From: Solirubrobacterales bacterium
GTDB taxonomy: Bacteria; Actinomycetota; Thermoleophilia; Solirubrobacterales; Solirubrobacteraceae
Assembly: GCA_003138355.1 (NCBI GenBank)
Contig: PLFX01000024.1
Coordinates: 1 to 64,000 of the forward strand
DNA length: 64,000 nt
Direction: 5' to 3'
The translations under genes were made by a program, and so were the position numbers. Of the stretch, positions 8,506 to 20,707 are shown piece after piece. Below the pieces are notes generated by a model. That model was not told the DNA's origin and made no database searches. It saw nothing but the letters and a program-made list of their open reading frames with translations. The stretch's first letter is position 1; the number at the start of each line of letters is the position of its first letter.

Positions 8506-9605
8506 GGTTGCCGAGGAGGTAGGCCCTGACGAAGCCGTCGAGGTCGCCGTCGAGCGCGCGCTGCACGTCGCCCATCTCGTGTCCCGTTCGGTGGTCCTTG
8601 GCGAGCGTGTACGGATGCAGAACGTAGGAGCGGATCTGCGAGCCGAAGTTCACGTCCTGCGCCTCGCCCTTCTCGCGCGCGATCTCCTCTTGACGGCGGC
8701 GCTCCTCGCGCTCGGCGAGCTTCGAGCGCAGCATCGCCATCGCGGTCTGCTTGTTCTGCGTCTGCGAGCGCTCGTTCTGGCACTGCACGACGATCCCGCT
8801 CGGGCGGTGGGTGATGCGCACAGCCGAGCTCGTCTTGTTCACGTGCTGGCCACCGGCGCCGCTCGCGCGGTAGGTGTCGATCTGCAGGTCGTCGTCGTCG
8901 ATCTCGACGTCGCCCTCGTCCCCGACGACCGGCGCGACCTCGAGGCCGGCGAAACTGGTGTGCCGGCGATGGGCCTGGTCGAACGGCGATAGGCGAACCA
9001 GCCGGTGCACGCCCTTCTCGGCGCTGTACAGCCCGTAAGCATTGTCGCCCGAGACGCGGAAGGTCGCCGACTTGATGCCGGCTTCCTCGCCCGGCGTGAT
9101 GTCGAGCAGTTCGGTCTGGAAGCCGCGCCGCTCGGCCCAGCGCATCTCCATGCGCAGCACCATCTCAGCCCAATCCTGGGAGTCCGTACCGCCCGCACCG
9201 GCATTGACCGTGACGAGCGCGTCGCCGGTGTCGTAGCGCCCGGAGAACAGCCGCTCCTCCTCGAGAGCCGCGAGCCGGGACTCGACCGCGGCAAAGGCGC
9301 CGTCGAGCTCGCTCGCGAGCTCGGCATCGTCGGCCGACAGCTCGACGAGCGTGTCGAGGTCGGCAACCTCGGATTCGACGCTGCGGTAGTGCTCGAGGCG
9401 TCGTGCGAGTCGCGCATGCTCAGCGCCGATCTTCGCCGCGCCCTGGCTGTCGTCCCAGAAGCCGGCCTCCCCCATCTGCGTCTCGAGTGCCGCGACGCGC
9501 TCGCTCAGTGAAGCGGGGTCAAAGATAGTCCGCGAGCAGCTTCAGCTGGTCGCGGATCGCGGCAAGGCGTGCCGGCGTCGGCTCTCCTGTCGGTGCGCTG
9601 GCCAT
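8498..9605 (-). CDS. prfB: Peptide chain release factor 2, expressed by programmed +1 frameshift
   Basis: RF2 terminates translation at UGA and UAA. The gene is in two frames: ATG at 9605 opens a 28-codon frame (MASAPTGEP...) ending in CTT TGA at 9524-9519; skipping one base gives GAC and continues as DPASLSERVAAL to the end, about 368 residues, matching E. coli RF2. The stop-codon-recognition motif SPF (in LSPFDQAHRRH) and the catalytic GGQ (GAGGQHVNKT) are both present. The ATG directly abuts the secA stop (TAAATG). RF2 shortage makes the ribosome pause at UGA and shift, giving autoregulation. A conventional gene finder would truncate the protein to begin at 9475. Confidence 0.97.
9518..9524 (-). 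promoter_or_regulatory. prfB +1 recoding site CTTTGAC
   Basis: The minus strand reads TAT CTT TGA C, the classic RF2 shift heptamer CUU UGA C. E. coli has a Shine-Dalgarno-like AGGGGG three bases upstream; here that position reads CGCGGAC, so the stimulatory pairing would be weak. Confidence 0.95.
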
Positions 9606-12473
<2,868 letters not shown>

Positions 12474-12481
12474 GAGGAATC

Positions 12482-12487
12482 AGCGTA
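12482..12487 (-). promoter_or_regulatory. Candidate secA -10 box, leaderless type
   Basis: TACGCT ends eight bases before the secA ATG, no ribosome binding site is present, and 107 bp separate secA from the gene upstream, enough for its own promoter. No clear -35 is seen. Confidence 0.4.
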
Positions 12488-12580
12488 GCGGCTGGCGCTG
12501 TGCGACCGGCCCTGCGCTCAACTGATCTTAAGCGTTCGCGCGGGCCTGGCAGCGCACTTGCGGCGGTAGTGCGTCCGCCG

Positions 12581-13831
12581 TTAGCGGAAGGAGTGCAGGT
12601 AGCGCGTCTGCTCCTCGCTCAGCGTGTCGATCTGGACGCCGAGCGAGGCGAGTTTCAGCCGCGCGACCTCCTCGTCGAGTGAGTGCGGTGCCGCGTGGAC
12701 ACCGGCCGTGAGCGTGCCCGCGGAGCGCACGAGATAGGCGACGGCCAGCGCCTGTGCCGAGAACGACATGTCCATTACGGCCGCCGGATGACCGGCGGCG
12801 GCCGCAAGGTTGACGACACGCCCCTTGGCCACAAGGTGCAGTCGCCGTCCGCCGGCGAGCTCGTACTCATCGACCAGGGGCAGCACTGCGCGCGGCGGGG
12901 CGACAGCGAGCGCGAGCAGGTCGTCGAGGCTTATCTCTACGTCGAAATGGCCGGCGTTCGCGAGGACCGCGCCGTCGGCCATCCGCTCGAAATGCTCGCG
13001 GCGTAGGACGTTCGGTGCGCCCGTGACGGCGATGAAGACCTCGCCGCGTGCGGCCGCCGTGAGCGAATCCAGCACGGCGTACCCCTCCATCCGCGCCTCC
13101 AGGGCGCGGACCGGATCGACTTCGCAGACGGTCACCACCGCGCCCGCTCCCTTCGCCCGCGCCGCGATGCCGCGGCCGGCCGCGCCGTAACCGATCACGA
13201 CAACCGAGCGCCCCGCGAACAGCAGGTTGGTGGCACGCAGGATTCCGTCGAGCGCGGACTGGCCGGTGCCGTAGCGATCGTTGAACAGGCGCTCGGTGAG
13301 CATCTCGTTCGCCGCGAGCACTGGGCAACGCAGCTCCCCCTCGGCCGCCATCGCGCGCAGGCGCACGAGCCCCGTCGTCGTCTCCTCGGTCGCGCCGAGC
13401 ACCCCCTGGGCCGCGCCTGCGGCGTGCGCGGTGACGATCAGCTCGGCGCCGTCATCGACGAGCACCCCTGGCGCGCCGGCGACGAGCGTCTCGAGGTTGC
13501 GCGCATACGCCGCACGATCCTCGCCGCGGATGGCGTAGACCTCCACGCCGAGGGTCGCGCCGAGCGCCGCCGCCACGTCCTCTTGCGTCGACAGTGGATT
13601 AGCCGCGCACAGCGCCAGCTCGGCGCCGCCTGCGCGTAGCGCGCGAACCAGGTTCGCGGTCTCCGCGGTGATGTGCAAACAGGCCGCAATCCGCAGGCCG
13701 GCGAGCGGCCGCTCCGCTGCGAAGCGCTCGCTGATCGCGCGCAGCACCGGCATCTGCCGTTCTGCCCATGCGATCCGCTCGTCACCCCCGGTGACCAGAT
13801 CCTGGAGCGCGCTGCGCCGCCCGGGCGGCAT
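12581..13831 (-). CDS. Adenosylhomocysteinase-like protein, short (archaeal/Thermotoga-like) form
   Basis: Second S-adenosylhomocysteine hydrolase homologue, 416 residues, immediately after ahcY (4 bp gap). It keeps the LHITAETANLVRAL substrate segment, ATEETTTGLVRL, the NAD-binding GYGAAGRGIAARAKG fingerprint and the GHPAAVMDMSFSAQA segment. It lacks the roughly 40-residue insertion of the neighbour and ends in EEQTRYLHSFR instead of the KSDHYRY tail that completes the partner subunit's NAD site. These are traits of the archaeal/Thermotoga-type enzyme. Changes such as CAANPLSTQED (neighbour CNIFSTQDH) may alter substrate preference. The start is ATG 13831 just after the ahcY stop; the frame extends upstream inside ahcY without meaning. 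It could be a true second hydrolase or one with another nucleoside substrate. Confidence 0.82.
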   Translation of the reverse strand: MPPGRRSALQDLVTGGDERIAWAERQMPVLRAISERFAAERPLAGLRIAACLHITAETANLVRALRAGGAELALCAANPLSTQEDVAAALGATLGVEVYAIRGEDRAAYARNLETLVAGAPGVLVDDGAELIVTAHAAGAAQGVLGATEETTTGLVRLRAMAAEGELRCPVLAANEMLTERLFNDRYGTGQSALDGILRATNLLFAGRSVVVIGYGAAGRGIAARAKGAGAVVTVCEVDPVRALEARMEGYAVLDSLTAAARGEVFIAVTGAPNVLRREHFERMADGAVLANAGHFDVEISLDDLLALAVAPPRAVLPLVDEYELAGGRRLHLVAKGRVVNLAAAAGHPAAVMDMSFSAQALAVAYLVRSAGTLTAGVHAAPHSLDEEVARLKLASLGVQIDTLSEEQTRYLHSFR

Positions 13832-13835
13832 CGGG

Positions 13836-15277
<1,442 letters not shown>

Positions 15278-15281
<4 letters not shown>

Positions 15282-15652
15282 GCGATCTCCATCTCTCTCA
15301 GGTTGACAGCGGCAAGCAGCGCCTGGTGCTTCTCCTGCTCCCAGCGCAGCCAGTCGTCGGGCGAAACCTCGGCCGGACGCTCGGGCACGGCGTCAAGCCA
15401 CTGATCGACAGCCGCGCGCAGCTCCGGCTCATCGCGCAGCCGCAGCGCGAAGCCGAGCTCGGCGAGCCCGAAGCCGTGCTGCGCGAGCAGCTCGCGTAGC
15501 GTGCGCAGCCGCTGGAGCTGCTCGGGTCCGTAGAGCCTGTAGCCGGCGGCGGTACGAGCGGGCTCGACTAGTCCGACACGTTCGATGTAGCGCAGCATCC
15601 GTGGCGACCAGCCCGTGATCGGCGCCGCTTCGTGGATCGTCAGGCCGTTCAT
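15278..15652 (-). CDS. MerR family transcriptional regulator
   Basis: 124-residue MerR-type regulator. The winged helix-turn-helix occupies residues 1-70: [26 protein letters not shown], then [15 protein letters not shown]. The C-terminal 50 residues are short and acidic with no metal-binding cysteines, so a metal sensor is unlikely. It is the first gene of the unit and overlaps ahcY by 4 bp; the dyad upstream suggests autoregulation and co-regulation of ahcY. The effector is not known from sequence; a methyl-cycle metabolite is a reasonable guess. Confidence 0.88.
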
Positions 15653-15657
15653 CAGGC

Positions 15658-15694
15658 TACCCAGCCAACCTTACCAAAAGATTGTCAAGGTTGG
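15658..15694 (-). promoter_or_regulatory. MerR-type operator/promoter
   Basis: A perfect inverted repeat, CCAACCTT (15665-15672) and AAGGTTGG (15687-15694), is separated by 14 bp. A consensus -35 TTGACA (15683-15688, minus strand) overlaps one arm, and a weak -10 TGGGTA (15658-15663) follows at a 19-bp spacing, the over-long spacing typical of MerR-activated promoters. Only five bases separate the -10 from the ATG at 15652, so the mRNA may be leaderless. Confidence 0.75.
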
Positions 15695-15706
15695 TGGTGG
15701 ATTCGA

Positions 15707-18400
15707 CTAGCGGTTCTCAGGCGCGACGATCTCGATCCAGTCCAGTGAGCGGCCACAGAGCTCTTTGGCCTGCGGCGGCTGCAACTCGATCGTCCGCGAC
15801 GGGCTGAGCGGCTGGAGCGCGATCTCGTCGAGTCCCGTGTAGCCGACCTCGTTGTCAGCGCCACCAGGCGCGAAGCTCGATGCCTGCGGGTAGGTGAGCG
15901 CAATCGTGTGAACCCCCGGTCGCAGGGTTATCGGGAGACCGACCTCGTTGTAGTCACCGATGTTGTTGAGCTCGTTCGAGACGGCGCCGAGATAGCGACC
16001 GTCGACGGTCACCTGGAAGCCGCGTGCGAAGCTGCCGCCGAGCCAGAGCTGGTAGCGGTGCGGACCGGTCGGCAGCGATATGTGGGCGAGCGCAGTGCCC
16101 GGGGCCGTCGGCTCTAGCGAGCCGGCGGCCGAGTTGGCGATCCATTCGAGCGGCCAGCTCGTCTGGGTGGCGCGCAGCACGATCGGGTCGGCGCGCTCAT
16201 AGGCAAGCAGCTCGCCACCGTCGCGTGCCGCCTCGCGACCGAGGGCGAGGACACGCTTGCAGCGTGGCACCGCGGCCGGCTGGATCGCGCACAGCTGCTC
16301 GAACGGACGGCCGAACTCCGCCGCACCGCAGTAGTCGAGTTGCGTGTCGCCCAGCGGGACATGCACCAGCACGCGCTGGGTGGGATGGGCCGGCTGCTGG
16401 TAGAGCTCGTAGTAGCGACCTTGCCAGATGCGTTTGAAGATCGATGGCGGCCGGCTCTCGACCGGCGAGCGGCGCAGCACGAGCGAGCGGTACTGCTCGA
16501 GCGTCGCGAGCGGGAACGAGTCGATGTCCGCCCAGGCGGCACTGGTAAGGACGGCGCCAGTGACCGTGGCCAGGAGCGGCCCACGGTATTCCGCGGGCTC
16601 GATCGGGGCACCCGCGCGCAGGAAGTGACGATCGGCGTAGATCTCGTACTCGTTGATGAACGTCGGGCCGTGCCCGGCCACCATGGACCCGATCGTCTCG
16701 AGCTCGGCGAGCTGATCGCGCGGCGCGAGCGTGACGCTGCGGTACTGCAGCCAGTTGGACCAGATCACCCCACCCGCGATCGCCGCGAGCACGACGACCC
16801 CGACGACAAGCGGGACGGTCCGCTCCTCACGGAACAGCAGTGCGCCCCCGAGTAGGCCCGCCATCAGCACCGCCGGCGACGAGATCGCAAGCGCCTTGCC
16901 GAGCAGCCACGGTGTCGTGTTGTCGACCCAGCCGAGCAGCACGGCGACGACCGCGAGCGCCACGTAGACGGCGATCGCGAAGCGGCGCCTGTAGAGCGAC
17001 CACGCCAGGGCGCCGGCGCCGGAGATGAAGACGAGCCAGATCAGCGGGTAGCGCGGGAACCAGCCGGGTGCGGTGAAGTAGCCGGCCGTGGCGGTCACAT
17101 CACGGAAGTCCCCGGCCGGCCAGATCCCAGCGATCTGGATTGCCCGCAGCGGAGCGACGAGGTTGCCGAGCTGGGTGTGCGCGGTCTGGCCGGCCGTGTA
17201 GGACCCGTTATCGACGCTGAGATAGTGGGCGAGGATCAGCCACAGCGGGAAGCCACTCGCAGCAGCGAACGCGAGCAGTGCCACCAGCGTGCCGCCGAGC
17301 CGGACCATCTTCGAGAATGGGACCGCCAGGACCACGAGGAGCAGGACGGCGCCCAGCGCGATCGGGGCGACGAAGCGCGCCGAATGCAGTCCGAGGACGC
17401 CGACGGTCAGTGCCGCGACGGCGAAGACGAACGCCAAGGCCCCGAACGCTGGCGCCCGCCTGCCCTTTTCGAGTGCGTTCCAGAGCAGCCCGACGAACGC
17501 GAGGGCGGCGATCGGCGCCCCGTAGGCCGCCGCGCCAGGCCCGCCGAGCGTCAGCATCAGCGCGCCACCGACTACGCCCAACGGCAGCGTGCTGCGCCAG
17601 CGCGGCGCGGGGGCGGACACGAGGCGCACAGTGAGCGCGGCGCCGAGCGCGACAAGGAAGCCGGCGGTGAGCTCCTTTATCCCACCCCAGGTCGCGTAGC
17701 CGAAAAGCAGCGCCGACTGCGCGGCGATGAATGCGACGAACGCGCGCAGCCAGCGCCAGTCGAGGAGCGCGCCGAGCAGCGCGTAGACCGCGAGCGCCAC
17801 TGCCGCGGCGCAGCACGCGAGGTAGGGCTGGAACAGCCACGCGATGTCGACGCCGCCGGTCGCCCAGTGGCCGACGCCGAGGAGCATGAACGAGCCGGAC
17901 GGATAGGCGACGCCCGTGACGCCGTGCAGCGTCCCCGTGCCCAGGTTCTGCTGCGCGTTCCACAGGTAGGTCGAGACGGGCAGGCTGGAGAACGATCGCC
18001 CGTGCGAGAAGAGGGCATCGGTGAGGTTGAACCACGTCGCTGTGTCGTCGAGGCGGACGTAACCGAGGAACGTCGCCTCGCCGCTCATGATCACGGGGGC
18101 GCCGTAGACGAAGAGGACACCGATCGCGGCGAGCGCGGGGGCCGCGCCGAGGCGCGCGCGGCCCCAGACGAAGCCGACGCCGAGCAGGGCGCCGATCGCG
18201 GTGAGCGGCGCCGCCAACTCGGCGGTGCCGGAGAACGCCGTGAGCATGCCGGCCACGCAGATCGCGGTCGCAAGGCCGATCGGGATCGTCAGCGGACCGA
18301 GCTCCTCGTGGCCGGCGAACCATTGGACGAGAGCTCCCCACCCGAGTCCGATCGCGGCAAGGACGAGCGGGAAGAGCGCCCAGGAGAGAATCAGCGACAT
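15707..18400 (-). CDS. Large multispanning membrane protein, probable GT-C-type glycosyltransferase
   Basis: 897 residues: about 14 hydrophobic segments over residues 1-550, then a soluble part of about 340 residues. The first large loop carries RLDDTATWFNLTDALFSHG, an acidic pair like that of GT-C enzymes that use polyprenol-linked sugars. The C-terminal part ends in a beta-rich stretch (QLWLGGSFARGFQVTVDGRYLG..., here cut short) resembling carbohydrate-binding modules. It is the last gene of the sugar operon, following three GT2 genes. I recognise no specific family; the glycosyltransferase call rests on topology, the acidic loop and context. It could instead be a polymerase or flippase-like protein. 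Confidence 0.6.
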   Translation of the reverse strand: MSLILSWALFPLVLAAIGLGWGALVQWFAGHEELGPLTIPIGLATAICVAGMLTAFSGTAELAAPLTAIGALLGVGFVWGRARLGAAPALAAIGVLFVYGAPVIMSGEATFLGYVRLDDTATWFNLTDALFSHGRSFSSLPVSTYLWNAQQNLGTGTLHGVTGVAYPSGSFMLLGVGHWATGGVDIAWLFQPYLACCAAAVALAVYALLGALLDWRWLRAFVAFIAAQSALLFGYATWGGIKELTAGFLVALGAALTVRLVSAPAPRWRSTLPLGVVGGALMLTLGGPGAAAYGAPIAALAFVGLLWNALEKGRRAPAFGALAFVFAVAALTVGVLGLHSARFVAPIALGAVLLLVVLAVPFSKMVRLGGTLVALLAFAAASGFPLWLILAHYLSVDNGSYTAGQTAHTQLGNLVAPLRAIQIAGIWPAGDFRDVTATAGYFTAPGWFPRYPLIWLVFISGAGALAWSLYRRRFAIAVYVALAVVAVLLGWVDNTTPWLLGKALAISSPAVLMAGLLGGALLFREERTVPLVVGVVVLAAIAGGVIWSNWLQYRSVTLAPRDQLAELETIGSMVAGHGPTFINEYEIYADRHFLRAGAPIEPAEYRGPLLATVTGAVLTSAAWADIDSFPLATLEQYRSLVLRRSPVESRPPSIFKRIWQGRYYELYQQPAHPTQRVLVHVPLGDTQLDYCGAAEFGRPFEQLCAIQPAAVPRCKRVLALGREAARDGGELLAYERADPIVLRATQTSWPLEWIANSAAGSLEPTAPGTALAHISLPTGPHRYQLWLGGSFARGFQVTVDGRYLGAVSNELNNIGDYNEVGLPITLRPGVHTIALTYPQASSFAPGGADNEVGYTGLDEIALQPLSPSRTIELQPPQAKELCGRSLDWIEIVAPENR

Positions 18401-18448
18401 GGCGTCACGCGAATGGCGCCGGGGCAGGCGGCCGGCGCCCGGCGGAGG

Positions 18449-19486
18449 CTAACAAGGGCGGGAGACCGAGGCTCGCAGCAGCAGGCGGACGAGAGCGAAA
18501 TAGGCGGTCTGTAGAGCGACCAGCAGACCCGGAGGTTGGCGCAGGTATGGATTCTCGAGCGAGCTACTGAGACGCTCAGCGAAGGTTGCCGCCCGGATCG
18601 TGCGCAGCGACTGGACGCGCCGGCGCCGGACGAGAAGGCGCGGCAGCGACCGCAGAACCGCAAGGTTGGCGCACAGCTTCGCGCCCAGCCAGCGATCGCG
18701 AGCGGCGACCGCCAGCAGGGCGAGCTCTGAGACCGCGAGCGCCGGCGCGAGCGCAAAGAGCAGTGCCGGCGGATAATCCGCGAGTAGGGTCGACCAGCGA
18801 TTGCGCTCGAGCAGGTACCACTTGCGGGTGCCCTTGTCGAAGTCGTAGTGGTGGGTCACCCGCGCACGCGGCTCGATCCCGACGCGGTACCCCGCGAGCC
18901 AGAGGCGGAGTCCCAGGTCGAGATCCTCGCCGTAGAGGAAATAGGAGTCCTCGAAGCCGCCGACCGCCTCCCAGGCCTCGCGCCGGATCACGAGCGCGGC
19001 GCCGGAGGCGAAGGCCACCTCGTGCGGGTGATCGGGGAGGGCGCTCGCCGGCTCACCGCACTGACCGGCCCAGCCGAGCCCGATGAAGTGGACCACGCCG
19101 CCGCTCGTGTTGATGCGGCCATCGGGGAGCATGATCGCCGGCTGCCAGGCGGCCCACGCCGGCTGCGACGCGGCGATCGCGCGCAGCCGGGTGAACGCGT
19201 CGCGGTCGAGACGCACGTCCGGGTTCAGGAACAGTAAGAGCGGAGCGCCGCTCGCCTGCGCGCCGGCGCGGCAGGCGGAGGCGAAGCCGAGATTGCCCGG
19301 CTGCTCGATCACCCGGGCCTCGGGCATGCGCTCGCGGATCCGCGCGAGCGTCCGGTCGCGCGATGCGCTGTCGACGAAGATGATCTCGTCCTCCTCGCCG
19401 AGCGCACGATCGAGGCCCGCCAGCAGGTCATCGAGCTCACCCGCGCTGTCATGAGTGACGACGACGACCGCGATCGCGGCGCTCAA
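18449..19486 (-). CDS. GT2 family glycosyltransferase (rhamnosyltransferase-like)
   Basis: Inverting GT-A glycosyltransferase, 345 residues. It begins AAIAVVVVTHDSAGE, has IIFVDSASRDRT for nucleotide-sugar binding, NPDVRLDRDAF as the DxD-like motif, GAALVIRREAWEAVGGFEDSYF and the acceptor motif GEDLDLGLRLWLAGYRV, resembling WbbL-type rhamnosyltransferases. A hydrophobic stretch near residue 240 may associate it with the membrane. The start is TTG at 19486, overlapping the DUF2304 gene stop as TTGA; the frame stays open far upstream but covers another gene there. Donor sugar is not determined. Confidence 0.85.
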   Translation of the reverse strand: MSAAIAVVVVTHDSAGELDDLLAGLDRALGEEDEIIFVDSASRDRTLARIRERMPEARVIEQPGNLGFASACRAGAQASGAPLLLFLNPDVRLDRDAFTRLRAIAASQPAWAAWQPAIMLPDGRINTSGGVVHFIGLGWAGQCGEPASALPDHPHEVAFASGAALVIRREAWEAVGGFEDSYFLYGEDLDLGLRLWLAGYRVGIEPRARVTHHYDFDKGTRKWYLLERNRWSTLLADYPPALLFALAPALAVSELALLAVAARDRWLGAKLCANLAVLRSLPRLLVRRRRVQSLRTIRAATFAERLSSSLENPYLRQPPGLLVALQTAYFALVRLLLRASVSRPC

Positions 19487-19899
19487 CGCTTGCTCACCGC
19501 ACTGGGCTGCGGCTCGTCCGACGGCTGCTCGTCGCTGACGCGCTCGTCGAGGAGGGCGAGACGCTGGGCAAGCAGCTTGCTCTGCTCGGACAGACGCGAG
19601 ATGACGAGCGAGAAGTGCAGGAGGAGTGTCACGACAAAGACGAAACCGGCGGCGAACAGCGCGTTGACCGGGGTGTAGATGCCGAGCTCGCTGGAAATCC
19701 GCGTCAGTAGGCCCTGCCACAGCGCGAGTACGACGAGCACGATCGCGGCGAACAACCAGAGCAACGCGTACCGCTCCATCAACGCGCGCCGGCGAACGAG
19801 CTCGAACACGAACAGGAAGACGAGCACCGCGATCGCGATGACCGCGACGCGCTGAAGGGTCGCGGTCGTCTGGCTGGCATGCGCCGCAACAGCGATCAC
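19483..19899 (-). CDS. DUF2304 small membrane protein
   Basis: 138 residues with three hydrophobic helices (about 17-34, 45-62, 80-100) followed by a charged cytoplasmic coiled tail. The region RRRALMERYALLWLFAAIVLVV matches the DUF2304 family apart from expected substitutions. Genes of this family usually sit beside a dolichol-phosphate-mannose-synthase-like GT2, as here, and may anchor or regulate it. The GTG start overlaps the upstream gene as GTGA and its stop overlaps the next as TTGA. Function unknown. Confidence 0.8.
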   Translation of the reverse strand: MIAVAAHASQTTATLQRVAVIAIAVLVFLFVFELVRRRALMERYALLWLFAAIVLVVLALWQGLLTRISSELGIYTPVNALFAAGFVFVVTLLLHFSLVISRLSEQSKLLAQRLALLDERVSDEQPSDEPQPSAVSKR

Positions 19900-20636
19900 G
19901 GGGCCGCCTCCGAGAGCGGTCCCGCCTTGCCCTGCGGGTGGGAGCGAAGCGAACTGACGAGCACGGCCAGCAGGACCTTCGCAAGGTAGTAGCCGCTGAG
20001 CGAGGCGGAGATCTTCGACCGCCCACTCGTCCGGGCGCGCATCTGGACCGCTATCTCGCGCGTGTGCAGCGCGTAGGTATGCGCGAGCACGATCGCCTCG
20101 ACCTCCGGATAGTCGCTCGGGTAGTCGCGCGCGAAGAGCTCGATGCCGACGCGATCGGTCATCCGGAAGCCCGAGGTAGGGTCGGTGACCTGCTGAGCGG
20201 TGAGCGCTGACACGAGCCGCGCGAAGAGCGCGATCCCGACGCGGCGCGACGCGGTCGAACGGTGGCCGTTGCCGTGCTCGAGGAAGCGCGAGCCGGTGAC
20301 GAGGTGCGTGTGCGGATCGCCGTGCATCACCTCGAGCAAGCGCGGGATGTCGCGCGGATCGTGCTGCCCGTCGCCATCGACCTGAACGGCGATCTCATAG
20401 CCGTGTGCGCGCGCGTAGATGTAGCCGCACTGCACGGCGGCGCCGACGCCGAGGTTGAATGGGAGGCTGACGACGCGCGCGCCGGCGCTTGCCGCGGCCG
20501 CGGCGGTCTCGTCAGTCGAGCCGTCGTCGATGACGAGCACATCGAAATCGGGCGCTGCGGCCCGGATCTCGGCGATCGTCGTCGCGATCGCTCCGAGCTC
20601 GTTGTGCGCCGGGACGATGGCGAGATGGCGGTTCAT
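19896..20636 (-). CDS. Polyprenyl-phosphate sugar synthase-like GT2 (DPM1 type)
   Basis: 246-residue GT2 enzyme without C-terminal membrane helices, like the soluble dolichol-phosphate mannose synthase group. Motifs are LAIVPAHNELGAI, VLVIDDGSTDETAAAA, NLGVGAAVQCGYIYA, QVDGDGQHDPRDIPRLLE with the catalytic DxD, and TDPTSGFRM. It probably transfers a hexose from a nucleotide sugar to a polyprenyl phosphate, the lipid-linked donor GT-C enzymes would use. The ATG at 20636 is chosen because homology begins at once after it; no ribosome binding site is visible. It overlaps DUF2304 by 4 bp. Confidence 0.87.
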   Translation of the reverse strand: MNRHLAIVPAHNELGAIATTIAEIRAAAPDFDVLVIDDGSTDETAAAAASAGARVVSLPFNLGVGAAVQCGYIYARAHGYEIAVQVDGDGQHDPRDIPRLLEVMHGDPHTHLVTGSRFLEHGNGHRSTASRRVGIALFARLVSALTAQQVTDPTSGFRMTDRVGIELFARDYPSDYPEVEAIVLAHTYALHTREIAVQMRARTSGRSKISASLSGYYLAKVLLAVLVSSLRSHPQGKAGPLSEAAP

Positions 20637-20707
20637 GGCGAGCGCAACCGCGTCCAACGTTAGTGGTTCTCCCCGTCGGCAAGCGTCGTTCGAAAGCCGG
20701 GCCGTTG

